Position numbers and translations under genes: made by a program
Notes under the pieces: model-generated
The model's input: the letters and a program-made list of their open reading frames with translations, nothing else
The model's database searches: none
Told to the model about the DNA's origin: nothing
Shown here: positions 19,648-30,644 of the stretch, one piece after another
Layout: each line of letters begins with the position of its first letter
Position numbering within the stretch: the stretch's first letter is position 1
Source of the DNA: Pycnococcus provasolii
Lineage: Eukaryota; Chlorophyta; Pseudoscourfieldiophyceae; Pseudoscourfieldiales
Assembly: GCA_049487715.1 (NCBI GenBank)
Contig: CP150556.1
Coordinates: forward strand, 784,506 to 848,505
Direction of reading: 5' to 3'
DNA length: 64,000 bases

Positions 19648-19940
19648 TCAGGCGCCCTTGGTGTCTGTGCGCACAACAATCCTTTCGATTCGCGCCTGAA
19701 GGGCTGAGCTGAGCACGTCTCGGTGCTGTTGATATCCTGGTATGCACGACGTGAGGTTGTCGTATTCGTCGTCGTCCGTTTCGTCGAGAGCGTCTTCGAG
19801 TGCCGCCTCGATGGCGCTCGTCGTGAAGGTGAGACTGACTGAGTTTTCACTCGTTCGATGAGCACGCTTTCTTGCTGTTGGTGTTCCTCCTGAGCGGCAC
19901 GCTTGGAGTCCGCGGCGTCTTTGACATCGGTGGATGACAT
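19648..19940 (-). CDS. Small unrecognised acidic protein, frame broken at an A-run
   Basis: Starts at ATG 19938-19940 (MSSTDVKDAADSKRAAQ) and stops at 19648-19650, but the two halves lie in different frames. Adding one base to the minus-strand AAAA at 19844-19847 joins them into about 97 residues containing SAIEAALEDALDETDDDEYDN. The helical, charged character of both halves and lack of any splice pair support a single small gene with a one-base indel. Tail-to-tail with the GHMP kinase (stops 64 bases apart). No family recognised. Confidence 0.45.
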
Positions 19941-20795
19941 GATTGGCACCGATGGGAGAACTTACTGATTTACGACGAAATGGCGAACTGAAAAGATAGC
20001 TACACCGAAGCGAGCGAGTTAACAAATCACTGAGCCGACGAGCGACGAGGTTTTCCATAGACTTAATTACAAGAATACAGTACTGCGAGACGTCAGCCGA
20101 AGCTACTACTAAAGCCATTCTTTTGTAAGGTAAGGTGGTAGTAGAAAGGACCGAAGGACGGTGCGTGCTTTGCCTCCCAACGAGCAAAGCAGGAGGCGCC
20201 CATACTTAAGCTTAAGGGAGAGAGAGAAGGCTGAAGGCTGAAGAAGGCTGTGAACTGAGTGAGTGAGTGAGTGTGTGAGGAGTGGAGCTGCACAGCTTGA
20301 CGTCACGGAACGGCATTAACTTTAAGGTTTAGGGGCATACGAAGCGGCTCTTTTGGGTCGGTCAGAGACCTCTGTCAGAGGACAGGGGAAACTGCCCGTA
20401 TCCACGGAGGTCCCATCTACCTTACCATGGTCGGTGAACCTTCCGCACACGGAAGGCATGAATCAAGAATGCTCAGAACTGAACAAAAAGAGCGGTCGGG
20501 AGAGAACGCATTTGGCGGGAGAACGCATTTTAATTAGCATGAATGCGAAAGGAGTCATGGACGCCGTTCAAGATTGTCCCCGTGGACATGCGAATCGACG
20601 AGAATCGTCCATCGTGCCGCAGGCAATTCCAAGGTTTTTCGCTGTGCCGTCATGAAGCCCCGAGAGGGAAATAACACTCTGGACTCCAGGCCTCGCCCCC
20701 TCTTGTTGTGGGCCTCTCGCGCCCCTCGCGCCCCGACAACGAACGACCTTGCCGCCCAACATCTTAAACCATTCCATCCACAACTTACTCTCGAC
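19941..20795. other. Intergenic region between small gene and Ig-like repeat gene
   Basis: Contains GAGTGAGTGAGTGAGTG-type simple repeats (about 20256-20275), TTAAGCTTAAGG palindromic motifs near 20205 and ACGCATTTGGCGGGAGAACG iteration near 20508-20530. No convincing gene. Confidence 0.4.
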
Positions 20796-23142
20796 ATGCT
20801 GCGCTGCGTGCTCCTCCTGCTCGCACCCGCGCTCGCGGCCGCGGTGCCGACTATCACCCACTCCACCGCGACGGCGCCTGGCGCCGCCAACGTGTACGGC
20901 GGTAACTACTACACCACCAAAAGCCGGGGTTCACCTTCTCGTGGACCACGACCCTAGCCTATGGCCAACAACGCCGCCTCCGCCTGCTACTGCCGTCTGC
21001 GCGCGTCGCAGAAAACGTTCAGCCCGGAGTGGCAGTTCGCTAGTAACACCGGTGTGGGAGGCGCTGCCGCCGACATCGAAGGACTTGATGACGTCGGATC
21101 GATTTCCGCAACTGCTGCTGAGCTTGCTGACTCCGGCCTCGAGGCTTACGGAGTTGACTGGAAGTTGTGCTCGGACGCCACGGGCACTGGAACGTCTCAC
21201 ACGTACGCTACGGGAATAATCCCCGATGGCTACTACATGTTCTCTGTCACGTGCAAAGATAATGTTGCTCCCTCGGGGTGGAGCTTAGCAGCTAATGGCG
21301 CCTTCAACTGGCCGTTCAAGGTGGACAACGTCGCGCCCTCTTCCGCGATCACGCACATCGCGGGGCAAAACTCGTACGATCCCTCGCCCAACTCTGGCCT
21401 CGGCTGGGGCGTGACTTCGAACGGCGTCTTCGACTTCACGCTCTCCTTCACGGACTTCTTCGGAACTGCGAACGGAGCGCCCTACACGGCTGTGCAGACG
21501 ACTGCGAACAAGGCGACCTGCACCGTAGGAACGGATTGCGAGCTCGAAGCAGTCACGTACCAGTGCGCCGTCGACAACGGTGCCTACGCGGCTTGCACCA
21601 CCTCGTTCTCGACGGCGTCCCTGAAGGCTGGCGAGCACGTCGTGCGCGTCAGGGCTACCGACAAGGCTGGAAACTTGGAGTCGACTCCCGCCTTCTACTC
21701 GTTCTCCGTGCGCCCGCACGCGAAGAACGCCGGATGCACGTTCCGCTACGACCTCGACTCCGCGGGCTACTCGAGCCTCGGAACTGCCGCGACGAAGACG
21801 CTCTCCGGCCTTGCGGATGGCTCGCACACGTTCGCGGTGCTTGCCGTTGACTCGACGGCCAACGTGGGCACTGCGCAGAGCTTCACGTGGACGGTGGACA
21901 CGACGCCGCCGACGACCGTTCTCACGAAGACGTGGTCCGCTCAGGGCAACCCGACGTCGACGATGGGTGACTTCGAGTGGAGCTTCTCCGAGGCTGGATC
22001 GTACTCGAAGTACTCGACGGACGGAACGATGTACACGATGCCCGCGACGGTGACGTCCATGAAGGTGTCCGTTGCGGCGAACACGTTCCCCATCGGCGCT
22101 CGCACGTTCAAGGTGTACGGCGTGGATCTGCTCGGAAATGCCGGCGCGGTTGTGACGGATTCGTTCACGGTCGAGCCGATCGACACCATGCTCTACGCCA
22201 CCAGCGCTTACGATTGCACGGGAACCGCCACGGCGGCGCTCAAGGACACGTCCGTGACGTTCACCATTGGAGCAAGGATTGACCAGAACTCACGCGGTTT
22301 CGGATTTCACGTACATGTACAAGCTTGACAGCGGAAGCTGGAAGCAGGGTGTGCACTTTCCCGCGTTTGGAATCAAGGGCCTTTCGGAGGGCGTGCACCA
22401 GATTGAGGCCAAGGTGTACACCTCGGGCGGCACCGTGGATCCCACGCCATCGTGCAAGAAGTTCATCATCGACAAGACGGATCCCGTGACGACGATCACC
22501 GCGCCGGGCGCGTCGAGCCAGGGATCGTCGCCGACGTTCGGTGGCAAGGTGACTGACGCCAACATCAAGGCGACGGGCGGAACGACGTACCGTGTGGAGA
22601 AGGTTGGCGACTCGAGCTTCTCGATTACGGGATCGGTGGCCACGGCTGCGGACGGCTCGTTCACGATCACGCTCTCCAGCCAGACGGATGGCCTTTACCG
22701 CATCTTCGTGAGCCACACCGACATGGCTCAGAATGCCGGTGCGGAGACGATGGTGGAATGGACCGTGGACACGCAGATCCCCAACACGATGGTGAGCAGC
22801 GGCCCCGCGACCCCGACGGCGTCCACCGCGGCGTCGTTCCTCCTAGCGTGCGATGAGTCGCCTTGCACGTACAAGTACAAGGTTGACTCCGCGGAGAGCT
22901 ACACCACGTCATCGACGGCGCGCCTGAACCTTTCGGATGTCGCGCCCGGTGTTCACACGATTGAGGTGCACGCGATTGACGTGGCAGGGAACGAGGACCC
23001 GTCCGCCGCGGCGTACACGTGGACCGTGTACGAGCCGGCAACATACGAGTCGTTCGAGAAGAGCAGCTCCTTCGAGATGACGGGCCCGAGCCCGCTCGAG
23101 TACGCGCCGCCTCCCGCCGATTTCGTGCACTTGGACCTGTAG
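20796..23142 (+). CDS. Secreted protein with bacterial Ig-like repeats (adhesin/cell-wall type), three frame breaks
   Basis: Begins with a clear signal peptide (MLRCVLLLLAPALAAAVP). The mature part, about 765 residues, is a chain of roughly 90-residue Ig-like units with the recurring pattern YKxDxGxW or FxCxxDNGAYAAC, then L-x-GxHxxxVxAxDxAGN, then TWTVDTxxPxTxxT (five to six units). Such units occur in cell-surface and matrix proteins of bacteria and algae. The reading frame breaks three times: a missing base at the AAAA at 20919-20922 (gives KKPGFTFSW), an extra base near 20963 (rejoins NNAASACYCRLRA), and an extra base near 22296 (rejoins VSDFTYMYKLDSGSW). Each correction restores obvious family sequence. 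There is no C-terminal TM; it ends in a Pro-rich acidic tail. Function is inferred from repeats only. Confidence 0.7.
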
Positions 23143-24002
23143 GCGCGGGTCGTTCGAGTGAGATATTATTTACTTGGGAAAAAGAAAAATTTGTTACAAG
23201 TTCGTTTTTTCTACTCGTACAGTACATACCGTGCTGTACCACCTAAGCCAGATAAGTCACGCACACGTTCCAGGTTCTTGGTTCTTGCTTGTTGAGTTGT
23301 TGACTTGTCGTGCGGTGATGACTGCTGAGAAAAGTAGGGTACATACCCTAGTACTACGGTTCTCTCGACTCGACCAGAGGGGTGTTCAGAAATCGTTTCC
23401 TGCGGTCTGCTTTCTTGGAAGGGCCCTTCTTCCTTCGCCTGATAAAAATCTAGCTTTTGTTACTTTTTGAGGGGGGCCGAAAGGGCCAGAATGGGGGTGA
23501 GAGATAGAATGCGGTGGTTGCGCAGGATTGCTGCTTTTTTTATTGCAAATATGGATTTCGGACCCAACAAGCGTAACGTAGGCGTTGAGGCGCCGCGTTG
23601 TCGCCAATTCCGCGATGTTTGCGCAGAGAAATGCCGCGCACTTCAGTTTTTTCTTTCCCCCTTTTTCCTCGCATTCTTGGGGCTAAAAGCGTCGCCGGTT
23701 CCTGCGTCCATTCACGCGTCTAAAAGGTCCAGATAAGTACGAAACGAGGGGGGGGGCGGCGCGAGCGGCGAAGAGGCTTCGCAAGAAGTTGGGAAAAATC
23801 GGTTGCAACCGATTCCCGGGATATGACTGCAACCGTTCCCCGAACCCTTTAACCTTCGCCGCCGACCTGTTCTCGTCCTTCCTTTCTCGCCTCCTTCCCC
23901 TTCTCCTTCTAACTCCCCTCCCCTCCCCTCCTCTCTTCTCCTCCCCTCTTTTTCCCATCCCATCACAAATCCACAACCCCTCTCCCTCTCAAGTGTGCAC
24001 TG
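23143..24002. promoter_or_regulatory. GSIII 5' flank with long CT-rich tract
   Basis: Contains a short inverted repeat TAGGGTA/CA/TACCCTA at 23335-23350 near the end of the previous gene, a homopolymer G run near 23750, and a conspicuous pyrimidine tract at about 23873-23990 running to within 15 bases of the GSIII ATG. No other gene. Confidence 0.6.
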
Positions 24003-25088
24003 ATGGCGTCCCTCAGCTCCCTCAAAACCTCCGTGCGTGCGCGCCCAGCCGCCTCACGCGCCGCCGCCTCGGCCCGCGCCGTTCAGACGCGCGCCGTGGC
24101 GTCGCCATCCTCGCCGGCAAAAACGACGACGGAGACGATCGTCGGACCCGGATACGGCCAGAACGTATTCCGAGGTGCGGTGGCGGATGGCTACCTCAGC
24201 AAGTACGGCGAGTCGGCGAAGATGCTCGACGACCCGTCGTGGGCGAAGGACGTCAAGAAGGCTGACGTCGTCGCCAAGGCTCTCGTCGACTGGGCGCTCG
24301 ATCGCGGCGCGACGGTGTTCTGCCACTGCTTCCAGCCCATGGGAGCGTGTGGCGTGCGCCACGGGCAGGTGGGTATGGTGCAGATGTCCATGCTCGAGTT
24401 TGGCCCCGACGGCAAGCCGTACTACGAGCTCGAGGGCAAGACGATCCTCAAGGGAGAGACGGACGGATCTTCGTTCCCCAACGGCGGCATGCGCGCCACA
24501 CACACAGCCGGTGGCTACCTCGCGCTCGACCCCGTTTCGCCCGTGTTCCTGCGCGAGGACACCATCTTCCTGCCCGCCTGCTTCGTCGCGTACACCGGCC
24601 AGGCGCTCGACGAGAAGACGCCGCTGCACCGCGCGGTGCAGGCGATGTCCACCGAGGGCGCGCGCCTCATGAAGAAGCTCGGCGTCGAGTGCACGGGCAT
24701 GGTGAACAACATCGGACTTGAGCAGGAGTTCTTCCTCGTGCCCCGCGAGGAGTACTACATGCGCCCCGACCTGCAGCTGACGGGCCGATCGGTCATGGGC
24801 GCGTTCCCCGCGCGCGGCCAGGAGATGTCCGACCACTACATGGGACCTCCGACGACGTCCACGCCCGCGCTCGAGGCGATGCGCGAGATCCAGGACGAGT
24901 GCTTCAAGCTCGGCATCCCGCTCAAGACGCGTCACCGCGAGGTGGCCCCGAACCAGTACGAGATGGCGCCGCTCTTCGGAAACGCCATCGTGCAGACTGA
25001 CCAGAACCTCATGGTGATGCAGATCGTCGAGGAGGTGGCTGCTAAGTACGGCCTCGCGGCTCTGCTGCACGAGAAGCCGTTCGCGGAG

Positions 25089-25121
<33 letters not shown>

Positions 25122-26165
25122 CTCTCCACGAACGAGGGTGCCCAGCTGCTCAACCCGCCGCAGCTGCTTGCCAAGACGGGCAACGACATGGTGTTCCCCG
25201 TCGTCATGGCGGCTCTCGTCAGCGGCATCGACAAGCACGGCGACCTGATGCGCATGTCCATCGCCAGCCCTGGCAACGACTTCCGCCTCGGAGCGATGGA
25301 GGCGCCGCCGGCGGTGATGTCCATGTACCTCGGCGACGACATGACGACCTACCTCAAGGCGTTCTCCGAGGGCGGCCCGGCGGCGTACACGCCGCAGACG
25401 AAGACGCTCGCCTTCGGCGCCGACGCCATCGCGCCGATCGAGGTGCCCGCCGAGGATCGCAACCGCACTTCGCCGTTCCCGTACGGCGGCGCTCGCTTCG
25501 AGTTCCGCGCCTGCGGCTCGAGCCAGAACGTGTCGCTCATCAACACGGTGCTCAACACCATCGCCGCGGAGGGCTTCAAGACCATCTCGGACCGCGTCGA
25601 TGCCGGCGAGTCGGTGGATGCCGTCGCCCGCGACCTTCTGTCGAAGCACATGCGCGTCGTCTTCAACGGCAACGGCTACGACCCCGCGTGGCCTGAGAAG
25701 GCTGTGGAGCTCGGCATCTGGCGCATCGACTCCGGCGTCGAGGCGATGAAGCGCTTCAACGACACGAAGAACGTCGAGCTGTTCGAGAAGATGGGCGTCC
25801 TCACCGGCGAGGAGTGCGAGGCGCGCCGCGCCGTGCTGCTCGAGCACTACGTGGGAACCGTGGAGATGGAGGCGAAGGTGATGTGCGACATGATCAGGCA
25901 GCACGTGCTCCCCTGCTGCAACGACGCGGGTGTCGGCGACAGGCGCGCGATTCAGAAGGGCATGGAGCGCATCGAGAAGTCGCTGAAGGAGGTTGAGGAG
26001 GCTGAGGACGAGGCGGCGAAGGCGACGCTCGCCCGCGAGCTTCGCCTTGACACGATGATCAAGGTGCGCGAGGCTTGCGACGCTGCGGAGAAGGAGTGCC
26101 CTCCTGCGAAGTGGACGCTCGGCACGTACGAGAACCTGCTGTTCCTCGACACGCACGAATTTTAA
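24003..26165 (+). CDS. GLN3/glnN: Glutamine synthetase type III, plastid-targeted
   Basis: 720 residues, single exon. Catalyses ATP-dependent amidation of glutamate with ammonium. The first about 40 residues are Ala/Ser/Arg-rich without acids (chloroplast transit peptide). Catalytic core marks: GMVNNIGLEQEFFLV (metal-binding Glu), RHREVAPNQYEMAPLF, EINGSGKHNNWSL (nucleotide/glutamate loop with catalytic His/Asn), FRLGAMEAPPAVMS and PFPYGGARFEFRACGSS (metal/substrate Arg and Glu). The length of about 700 and the C-terminal helical extension are diagnostic of GSIII, not the 350-residue GSII usual in green plants. Codons are strongly GC/C-ending and biased, indicating high expression. GSIII occurs patchily in eukaryotic algae. 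Confidence 0.95.
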
Positions 26166-26778
26166 GAAGTTGAGATCCCATTATTTTTTGGTAGTTGAAA
26201 GAGTAGAGAGTTGCTGCTAAGGTTAGTTTGATTATGATGATTTTTTCTAGCATCCTACTCATACCCTATTATCGTAGGAAGTGGGGCGAGCCGGCTGCTA
26301 TAGTGACGAGGCACTTAAGAGGTATTTTTGTAATTGGGACGACACGACCAGACGTATTTTTCTTATAGGATTTAAAACAATAAACTTTAACTAGGGTAAC
26401 CTTATTCTGCCTTGTTCGCCATTTGGAAACACACACACACATGATGCGAGCGAGGGCGAGGGAGGTGAACCCCGAAAAGCCAGCCTTTGATTTTGCGTGC
26501 GTGAGTTCACCCCGGGGGCGGGGTTGAAATCAGGCCCTCGACCAAACCGCTGGTTCTAATCTAATTTCAATCAGGTATTTCAATCTGTCAATTACTTCGC
26601 GGTTGGTTCCCTTTTCCCCTTTCCCTTCCCTTCCCTGCACACGTGTCTCGCACCTAACTTTGGTATCTGCATCGATGGCGCCTCCTCACCTTCCTAATGG
26701 CCTGGCCGGTCAATGGATAACTACTTGGTCACCACTTTTGTATTTTGTATGTTGTGATTCTGTTGGTCCTGGACGACG
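26166..26778. other. Intergenic region after GSIII
   Basis: AT-rich 3' flank to about 26420, a CACACACACACA run near 26430, then a CCCTTTTCCCCTTTCCCTTCCCTTCC pyrimidine tract near 26610-26637 upstream of the next gene. No gene seen. Confidence 0.45.
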
Positions 26779-28026
26779 ATGACGACGACGATGAGGACAA
26801 CCGTGTCGTGGACGATTTGCCCGTACGTCTCCCTGACACTCTCTCGTGGTGGTGGTGTTTCTTGGAGGGGGATGCTCGTGCTCATCGTGCTTCACGCAAT
26901 CTTCTGCGGCGCAATCAACACGAAGTGCCACGCTTACGCAAGAGGTGGTGGTGGTGGGTTTCCTGTCGCACAGCAGATGAGGAGGGAGCAGCAGGACAAG
27001 GCGCTCGCCATCTCGCAGGGGGATGACTGGCGCATTCCCGCTCTCGCAACGGCACACTCAGCGGCGGCGAACAAGTGGAAACAACAGTACGCAGAAAACT
27101 CGCAAAAACTCGCGTGGCTCAAGTTTGTGTCGGCGCGCGACTGGCTGGGGTACTTCGCCGTCGCGCTCACGGCAATGCCGTCGTCCGCGGAACAGCCAGA
27201 AAAAAAAGTATACCCCATCTCTTGGGGCGCATACTACGAAGGACAAGCGGTGAACGTCGAAGCTGTTGTCGTGCACAAAAATGGAACTGACACAGATGAT
27301 TTTGGCGATGTCAGGAAGCTGGGCAAGAAGCAGTGCCTCTCGCTCGATACCTCGCAGCGAAAAGTTGGACAGCAAACATTGTCGACACAGTCTCTCACGG
27401 AAAACGGCGTACGACTCGTGTTTCGCGATTGCCTCCGCCAACCACGTGGACACGACACGGGAACAAGTGCAGAAATTAACAAGTTCGAGTACCTTGCGCA
27501 GGTGTTCGTTACCGTCGACGGAAGCCTTCGTCCGTTTCTCAATGTCACGAAGTGCGTGACGCCGGCGAACGACATCAACGCGGGCGCACAGATATCCCTC
27601 CAGCACTGCGGCGGAGTGTTTGATGGTGTCAACAAAATCTGGAAGGACGAAAAGTACGACTACGTAAACCTCACGCACTTCAAATCGGAGAAAAGGCAAC
27701 AGTGGGTGCGCATCTCGCAGCCTGATAGCCTTCTCGTGCCCAGCAATGCCTCTGCTCCCTCATCGGAGAAGGACGTCGACTTCAAGTACGACGACGACGG
27801 CGACGACTCCAAGTACGACTTCAAGTATATGTTGTACCGAAAAACGAAGCAGTTGGCGTGGGCCAAGTCCTCGGACTTGTGCCTGGGCCTTTCCGTGCAG
27901 CTTTACAACGCGTGGTTTTCGACGACGCTACGACGCTGCAAAGAAACCAAACTGAAAGATGTTAACTTGCACCGCGTGAATTGCACGGTGCTTACCGCAG
28001 TGAGCATGGCAGTCATGACAGTTTAG
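26779..28026 (+). CDS. Secreted or lumenal protein, possible beta-trefoil (R-type lectin-like) fold
   Basis: 415 residues from the ATG at 26779; an internal ATG at 26872 (MLVLIVLHAIFCGAINTK) gives a cleaner signal peptide and 384 residues, and is my preferred initiator although the longer frame is open. After the signal: a helical region, then three loosely similar blocks with CLSLDT, CVTPAND and CLGLSVQLYN followed by hydrophobic-Cys pairs (GVRLVFRDCL; AQISLQHCG; STTLRRC) and a QQWVRIS. This spacing resembles the three lobes of a ricin-B/R-type carbohydrate-binding beta-trefoil, without a recognisable catalytic domain. Several NxT/S sites. The call is a pattern-level guess. An acidic KYDDDGDD stretch precedes the last block. 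Confidence 0.5.
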   Translation: MTTTMRTTVSWTICPYVSLTLSRGGGVSWRGMLVLIVLHAIFCGAINTKCHAYARGGGGGFPVAQQMRREQQDKALAISQGDDWRIPALATAHSAAANKWKQQYAENSQKLAWLKFVSARDWLGYFAVALTAMPSSAEQPEKKVYPISWGAYYEGQAVNVEAVVVHKNGTDTDDFGDVRKLGKKQCLSLDTSQRKVGQQTLSTQSLTENGVRLVFRDCLRQPRGHDTGTSAEINKFEYLAQVFVTVDGSLRPFLNVTKCVTPANDINAGAQISLQHCGGVFDGVNKIWKDEKYDYVNLTHFKSEKRQQWVRISQPDSLLVPSNASAPSSEKDVDFKYDDDGDDSKYDFKYMLYRKTKQLAWAKSSDLCLGLSVQLYNAWFSTTLRRCKETKLKDVNLHRVNCTVLTAVSMAVMTV

Positions 28027-28070
28027 ATTTTTTTTCAATTGTAACTAGCTAAGGCATTTTGTGATACAAA

Positions 28071-28886
28071 CTACAAACTTTCACGACTCGCTGTCTCGTA
28101 GTCGAAAAAGTCGAAGCGTCCCGTTCGTCTCCACGCAGCCACGAGCCTCTGAGAGTTCGTTGCTGTCGCCATCGCACTTGGACGTTCATCCATGGCATCG
28201 AGCCAAGCTGCGACAGAAGACCATTTGCTTTTCCAGCTCTTCGCGCCATGAATCTCGTGAAGCGCGAGTGCAGCGCGCGTCCAGAACGGGTACAAGATGA
28301 GGTCGTACACGCATGGCGACTCGCCTCCGATGTAGGGACCTGGCTCGTACGCAAGCAAGTCCCTGATGTCGTCGAGCGCTGGTGCGGCAGCTTGCACAGC
28401 GGCATCTGCGCCACCTCTCCTGAAGGTGCCGACACTCCACGCGCCTTTGTCTCCTCCGATGACGGACACCGCACGATACGCCGCTCGTTCGACGCGCGCG
28501 TCGGCGTCTGCGATGGACTCAGGTACCGTCAGGTTGGTCCCACTTTCTGAAAACTCCGTCGCAAGCCATTTGACGATGTCAACACTCTCGACAAGACACG
28601 TCCCATCTTCAAGCATGACGGCGGGCACGAGTCCTCTCGGGTTGTCCGCTAAGAACTGCGCGTCCTTGTTGGACAGGTCGACGTGTTTGAGTTGGTGTAC
28701 GATTTGTTTTTCTCTGAAGGCGAGTTCGACCCTGTGCGCGTACGGGCAGAGCGTGTGCGTGTAGAGCAGCGTCTTGGCACTGGAGGCCGCGCGCGTCTTC
28801 GTGCAAGCGCGAGGCGGAGGAGGAGCCATGTGCACGTGTGTGTTGGAAAAGCGCGCTCCCCGCGTTGGATGACAAGCTGCGAGCAT
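28071..28886 (-). CDS. Glutathione S-transferase, omega/lambda/DHAR-like
   Basis: 271 residues; start taken at the ATG 28884-28886 since the codon opening the longer frame is GTG. The N-terminal about 45 residues are Arg/Ala/Pro-rich (organelle-targeting-like). The thioredoxin-fold domain follows: KTLLYTHTLCPYAHRVELAFREK with an active-site Cys in the CPYAHR position, which is the Cys-type (omega, lambda, DHAR) rather than the Ser/Tyr-type; cis-Pro region NPRGLVPAVML; ESVDIVKWL glutathione gamma-Glu site (ES). The all-helical C-terminal domain has PYIGGESPCVYDLILYPFWTRA. Such enzymes do thiol transfer, deglutathionylation or dehydroascorbate reduction. Tail-to-tail with the preceding gene, 44 bases apart. 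Confidence 0.85.
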   Translation of the reverse strand: MLAACHPTRGARFSNTHVHMAPPPPRACTKTRAASSAKTLLYTHTLCPYAHRVELAFREKQIVHQLKHVDLSNKDAQFLADNPRGLVPAVMLEDGTCLVESVDIVKWLATEFSESGTNLTVPESIADADARVERAAYRAVSVIGGDKGAWSVGTFRRGGADAAVQAAAPALDDIRDLLAYEPGPYIGGESPCVYDLILYPFWTRAALALHEIHGAKSWKSKWSSVAAWLDAMDERPSAMATATNSQRLVAAWRRTGRFDFFDYETASRESL

Positions 28887-29215
28887 GAAGGGAGTGGTGA
28901 TGAAGGCGAGGCCAGTCACGCAATACAGTACGCACGGATCGGTTTGGAAATGGGGTTTTGGGAAACGGGGACTCGGAGTTCAGGTTTCGCATAGCCCCTC
29001 CCTATTCAGTATTCACTCGCGCGCCGGCCGTGAGCTTGCAACCTTAACTACGGTAGTCTAACGTGCCATCACGCGACGCCGATGATCTTCTTCCACCCCT
29101 TCTTCCCCTGGCCCGCTCATTGTCTTCCCTTCCGTGTCCGCCGAGCGTCGTTGTCCATCAGCCGTGTTTTCGTCCCCCTCCCTCCTTCCCCTTCCCTCCC
29201 AACCTATTGATTGTC
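28887..29215. promoter_or_regulatory. Divergent promoter region, GST / two-TM protein
   Basis: A pyrimidine-rich tract at about 29092-29205 (CTTCCCCTGGCCCGC, CCCCCTCCCTCCTTCCCC) precedes the plus-strand ATG at 29216. No other gene seen. Confidence 0.5.
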
Positions 29216-30480
29216 ATGTCCGCCATGGCCTCCTCCGCGTACGTCGAGACGCTGCGCACAGACCGCACCGCGCAGGTGAAGTTCATGCTCACCGCAGCGC
29301 TCTCGCTCACAGGGTTCATCGTCTTCTGCATAGAGGCGACCAAGTCCAACACGTCGTCCAACTCGCACAAGTACTACGTTACGGGACAAAACATGAAGGA
29401 ACGCCTGCTGCCTGCGGCGACGGTGTGCCCAACAACCACGGACACGATGGTAAGTTACGCGACGCGATATTGGCGGCAACTTGCACAATTACTTTTGACG
29501 ACTTGCAAAATGCGAACTCACACGAAACAATCCACGCCCTCACACATAAACCACGCCCACTTGCCCCTTTGCCCGCATTTAACGCCCTTCACCACGAAAC
29601 ACGTACGTTCCAACATACACCCACCAGTACCAAATCGCATCCATCGAGTGCAAGTACTACAAGCGCTGGATGCCTGGCCACCAGTTCCCTGACACAGAGG
29701 TGGTGGAGGCGGTGCCTAAGTCGGTGACCGTCGACCTTGCTGACGGATTCCCGCTCGAGTACAACTGCTACTCCATCAACCCGCAGCAGAAGTTTATGAG
29801 CAAGAACTTCAGCCAGAACATCATGTGCGCCCTTAAGTTTGACCACGTGTTTGAGACGGAGGTGATCCACGACCAGGCGCGCGTCACCTTCTTTGACGCC
29901 AAGACGAAGGACGCTTACCCGAACACGGAGCCGAACGCACCGTACGGCTGGAGCACGCTGGACCCAGCGAAGCACCAGGAGTTTTATCTGAGCTCCAAGG
30001 CGTTCTTCGCTCCGAAGATGCACGCGGTGGCCCTCGAGGTGACGCGCGGCAACTGGAGGAGGTACAACCTCACAGCTATTCGCGAGGACCCGCAGGACAA
30101 CGTCATGCTCAGCTTCGACTTTGCGTACAACCAAATGTTCGAGGAGGAGTACAAGGCGCTGAAGTACCCGTACGAGTCGTCGAACGCCTTCTTCGGCACA
30201 TTCGGCGGCTTTTTGTTCTTCCTGATCATGCTGTACTACATGCTGTACGGAGCTGCCGCGGCGGTGCTCGGCCTCGACCGCGCGCCGGTGGGCGGCTCGG
30301 CAGGATTTGGTGGCGGTTACGACGCGTCCGGCTCATACAGCGCCGGCCCATCCTCAGGTGGTGGCGGCGGGCTTCTCGTACGCGGCGGCCGAGGGTGCCT
30401 ACGTGCAGCCGAAAGAGCCCGCGGCGCCGTCCATTCCTCCCGCGCAGCCGAGTGGCGGAGGTGGCTACGGCTCCATCTAA
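29216..30480 (+). CDS. Two-TM protein with large lumenal domain, unrecognised
   Basis: Exons 29216-29449 and 29628-30480 (intron 178 bases, ATG|GTAAGT...CACCAG|TAC). Topology: short N-terminal cytosolic part, TM1 (FMLTAALSLTGFIVFCIEA, about 23-41), about 210 residues outside with KYYKRWMPGHQFPDTE, FPLEYNCYSINPQQKF and NFSQNIMCALKF, then TM2 (FGTFGGFLFFLIMLYYMLYG), then a Gly/Ser/Tyr/Pro-rich tail. The tail needs one base removed from the GGG at 30369-30371: after that it reads GFSYAAAEGAYVQPKEPAAP and ends GGGGYGSI at TAA 30478-30480; uncorrected it runs to 30524 as Arg-rich sequence. N-in/C-in topology with a central ectodomain is channel-like (cf. P2X, ASIC), but no family signature is seen. 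Confidence 0.7.
29450..29627 (+). other. Spliceosomal intron in the two-TM protein gene
   Basis: Consensus donor GTAAGT and acceptor CCCACCAG, phase 0. The intron contains stop codons in all frames. Confidence 0.85.
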
Positions 30481-30644
30481 GTCATTCATGCCGTGATTTG
30501 GGTGTCACGATGTGGGCTGAGTGAGAGCAGAAGCAGAAGCGCGCGTATTTTGCATTTGTCGCTGTGTACGGCTTGACAAAATGGCGGAAGAAAAAAACCT
30601 GAAATTTATTTGTTTGGTGTTACAAGAGGTAGACCGTTTCGACT

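Noticed and set aside
24054-26156. 700-codon open frame on the minus strand opposite GSIII
   Set aside because: Produced by the strong GC3 bias of GSIII; Arg/His/Leu-rich, no ATG-based or domain support.
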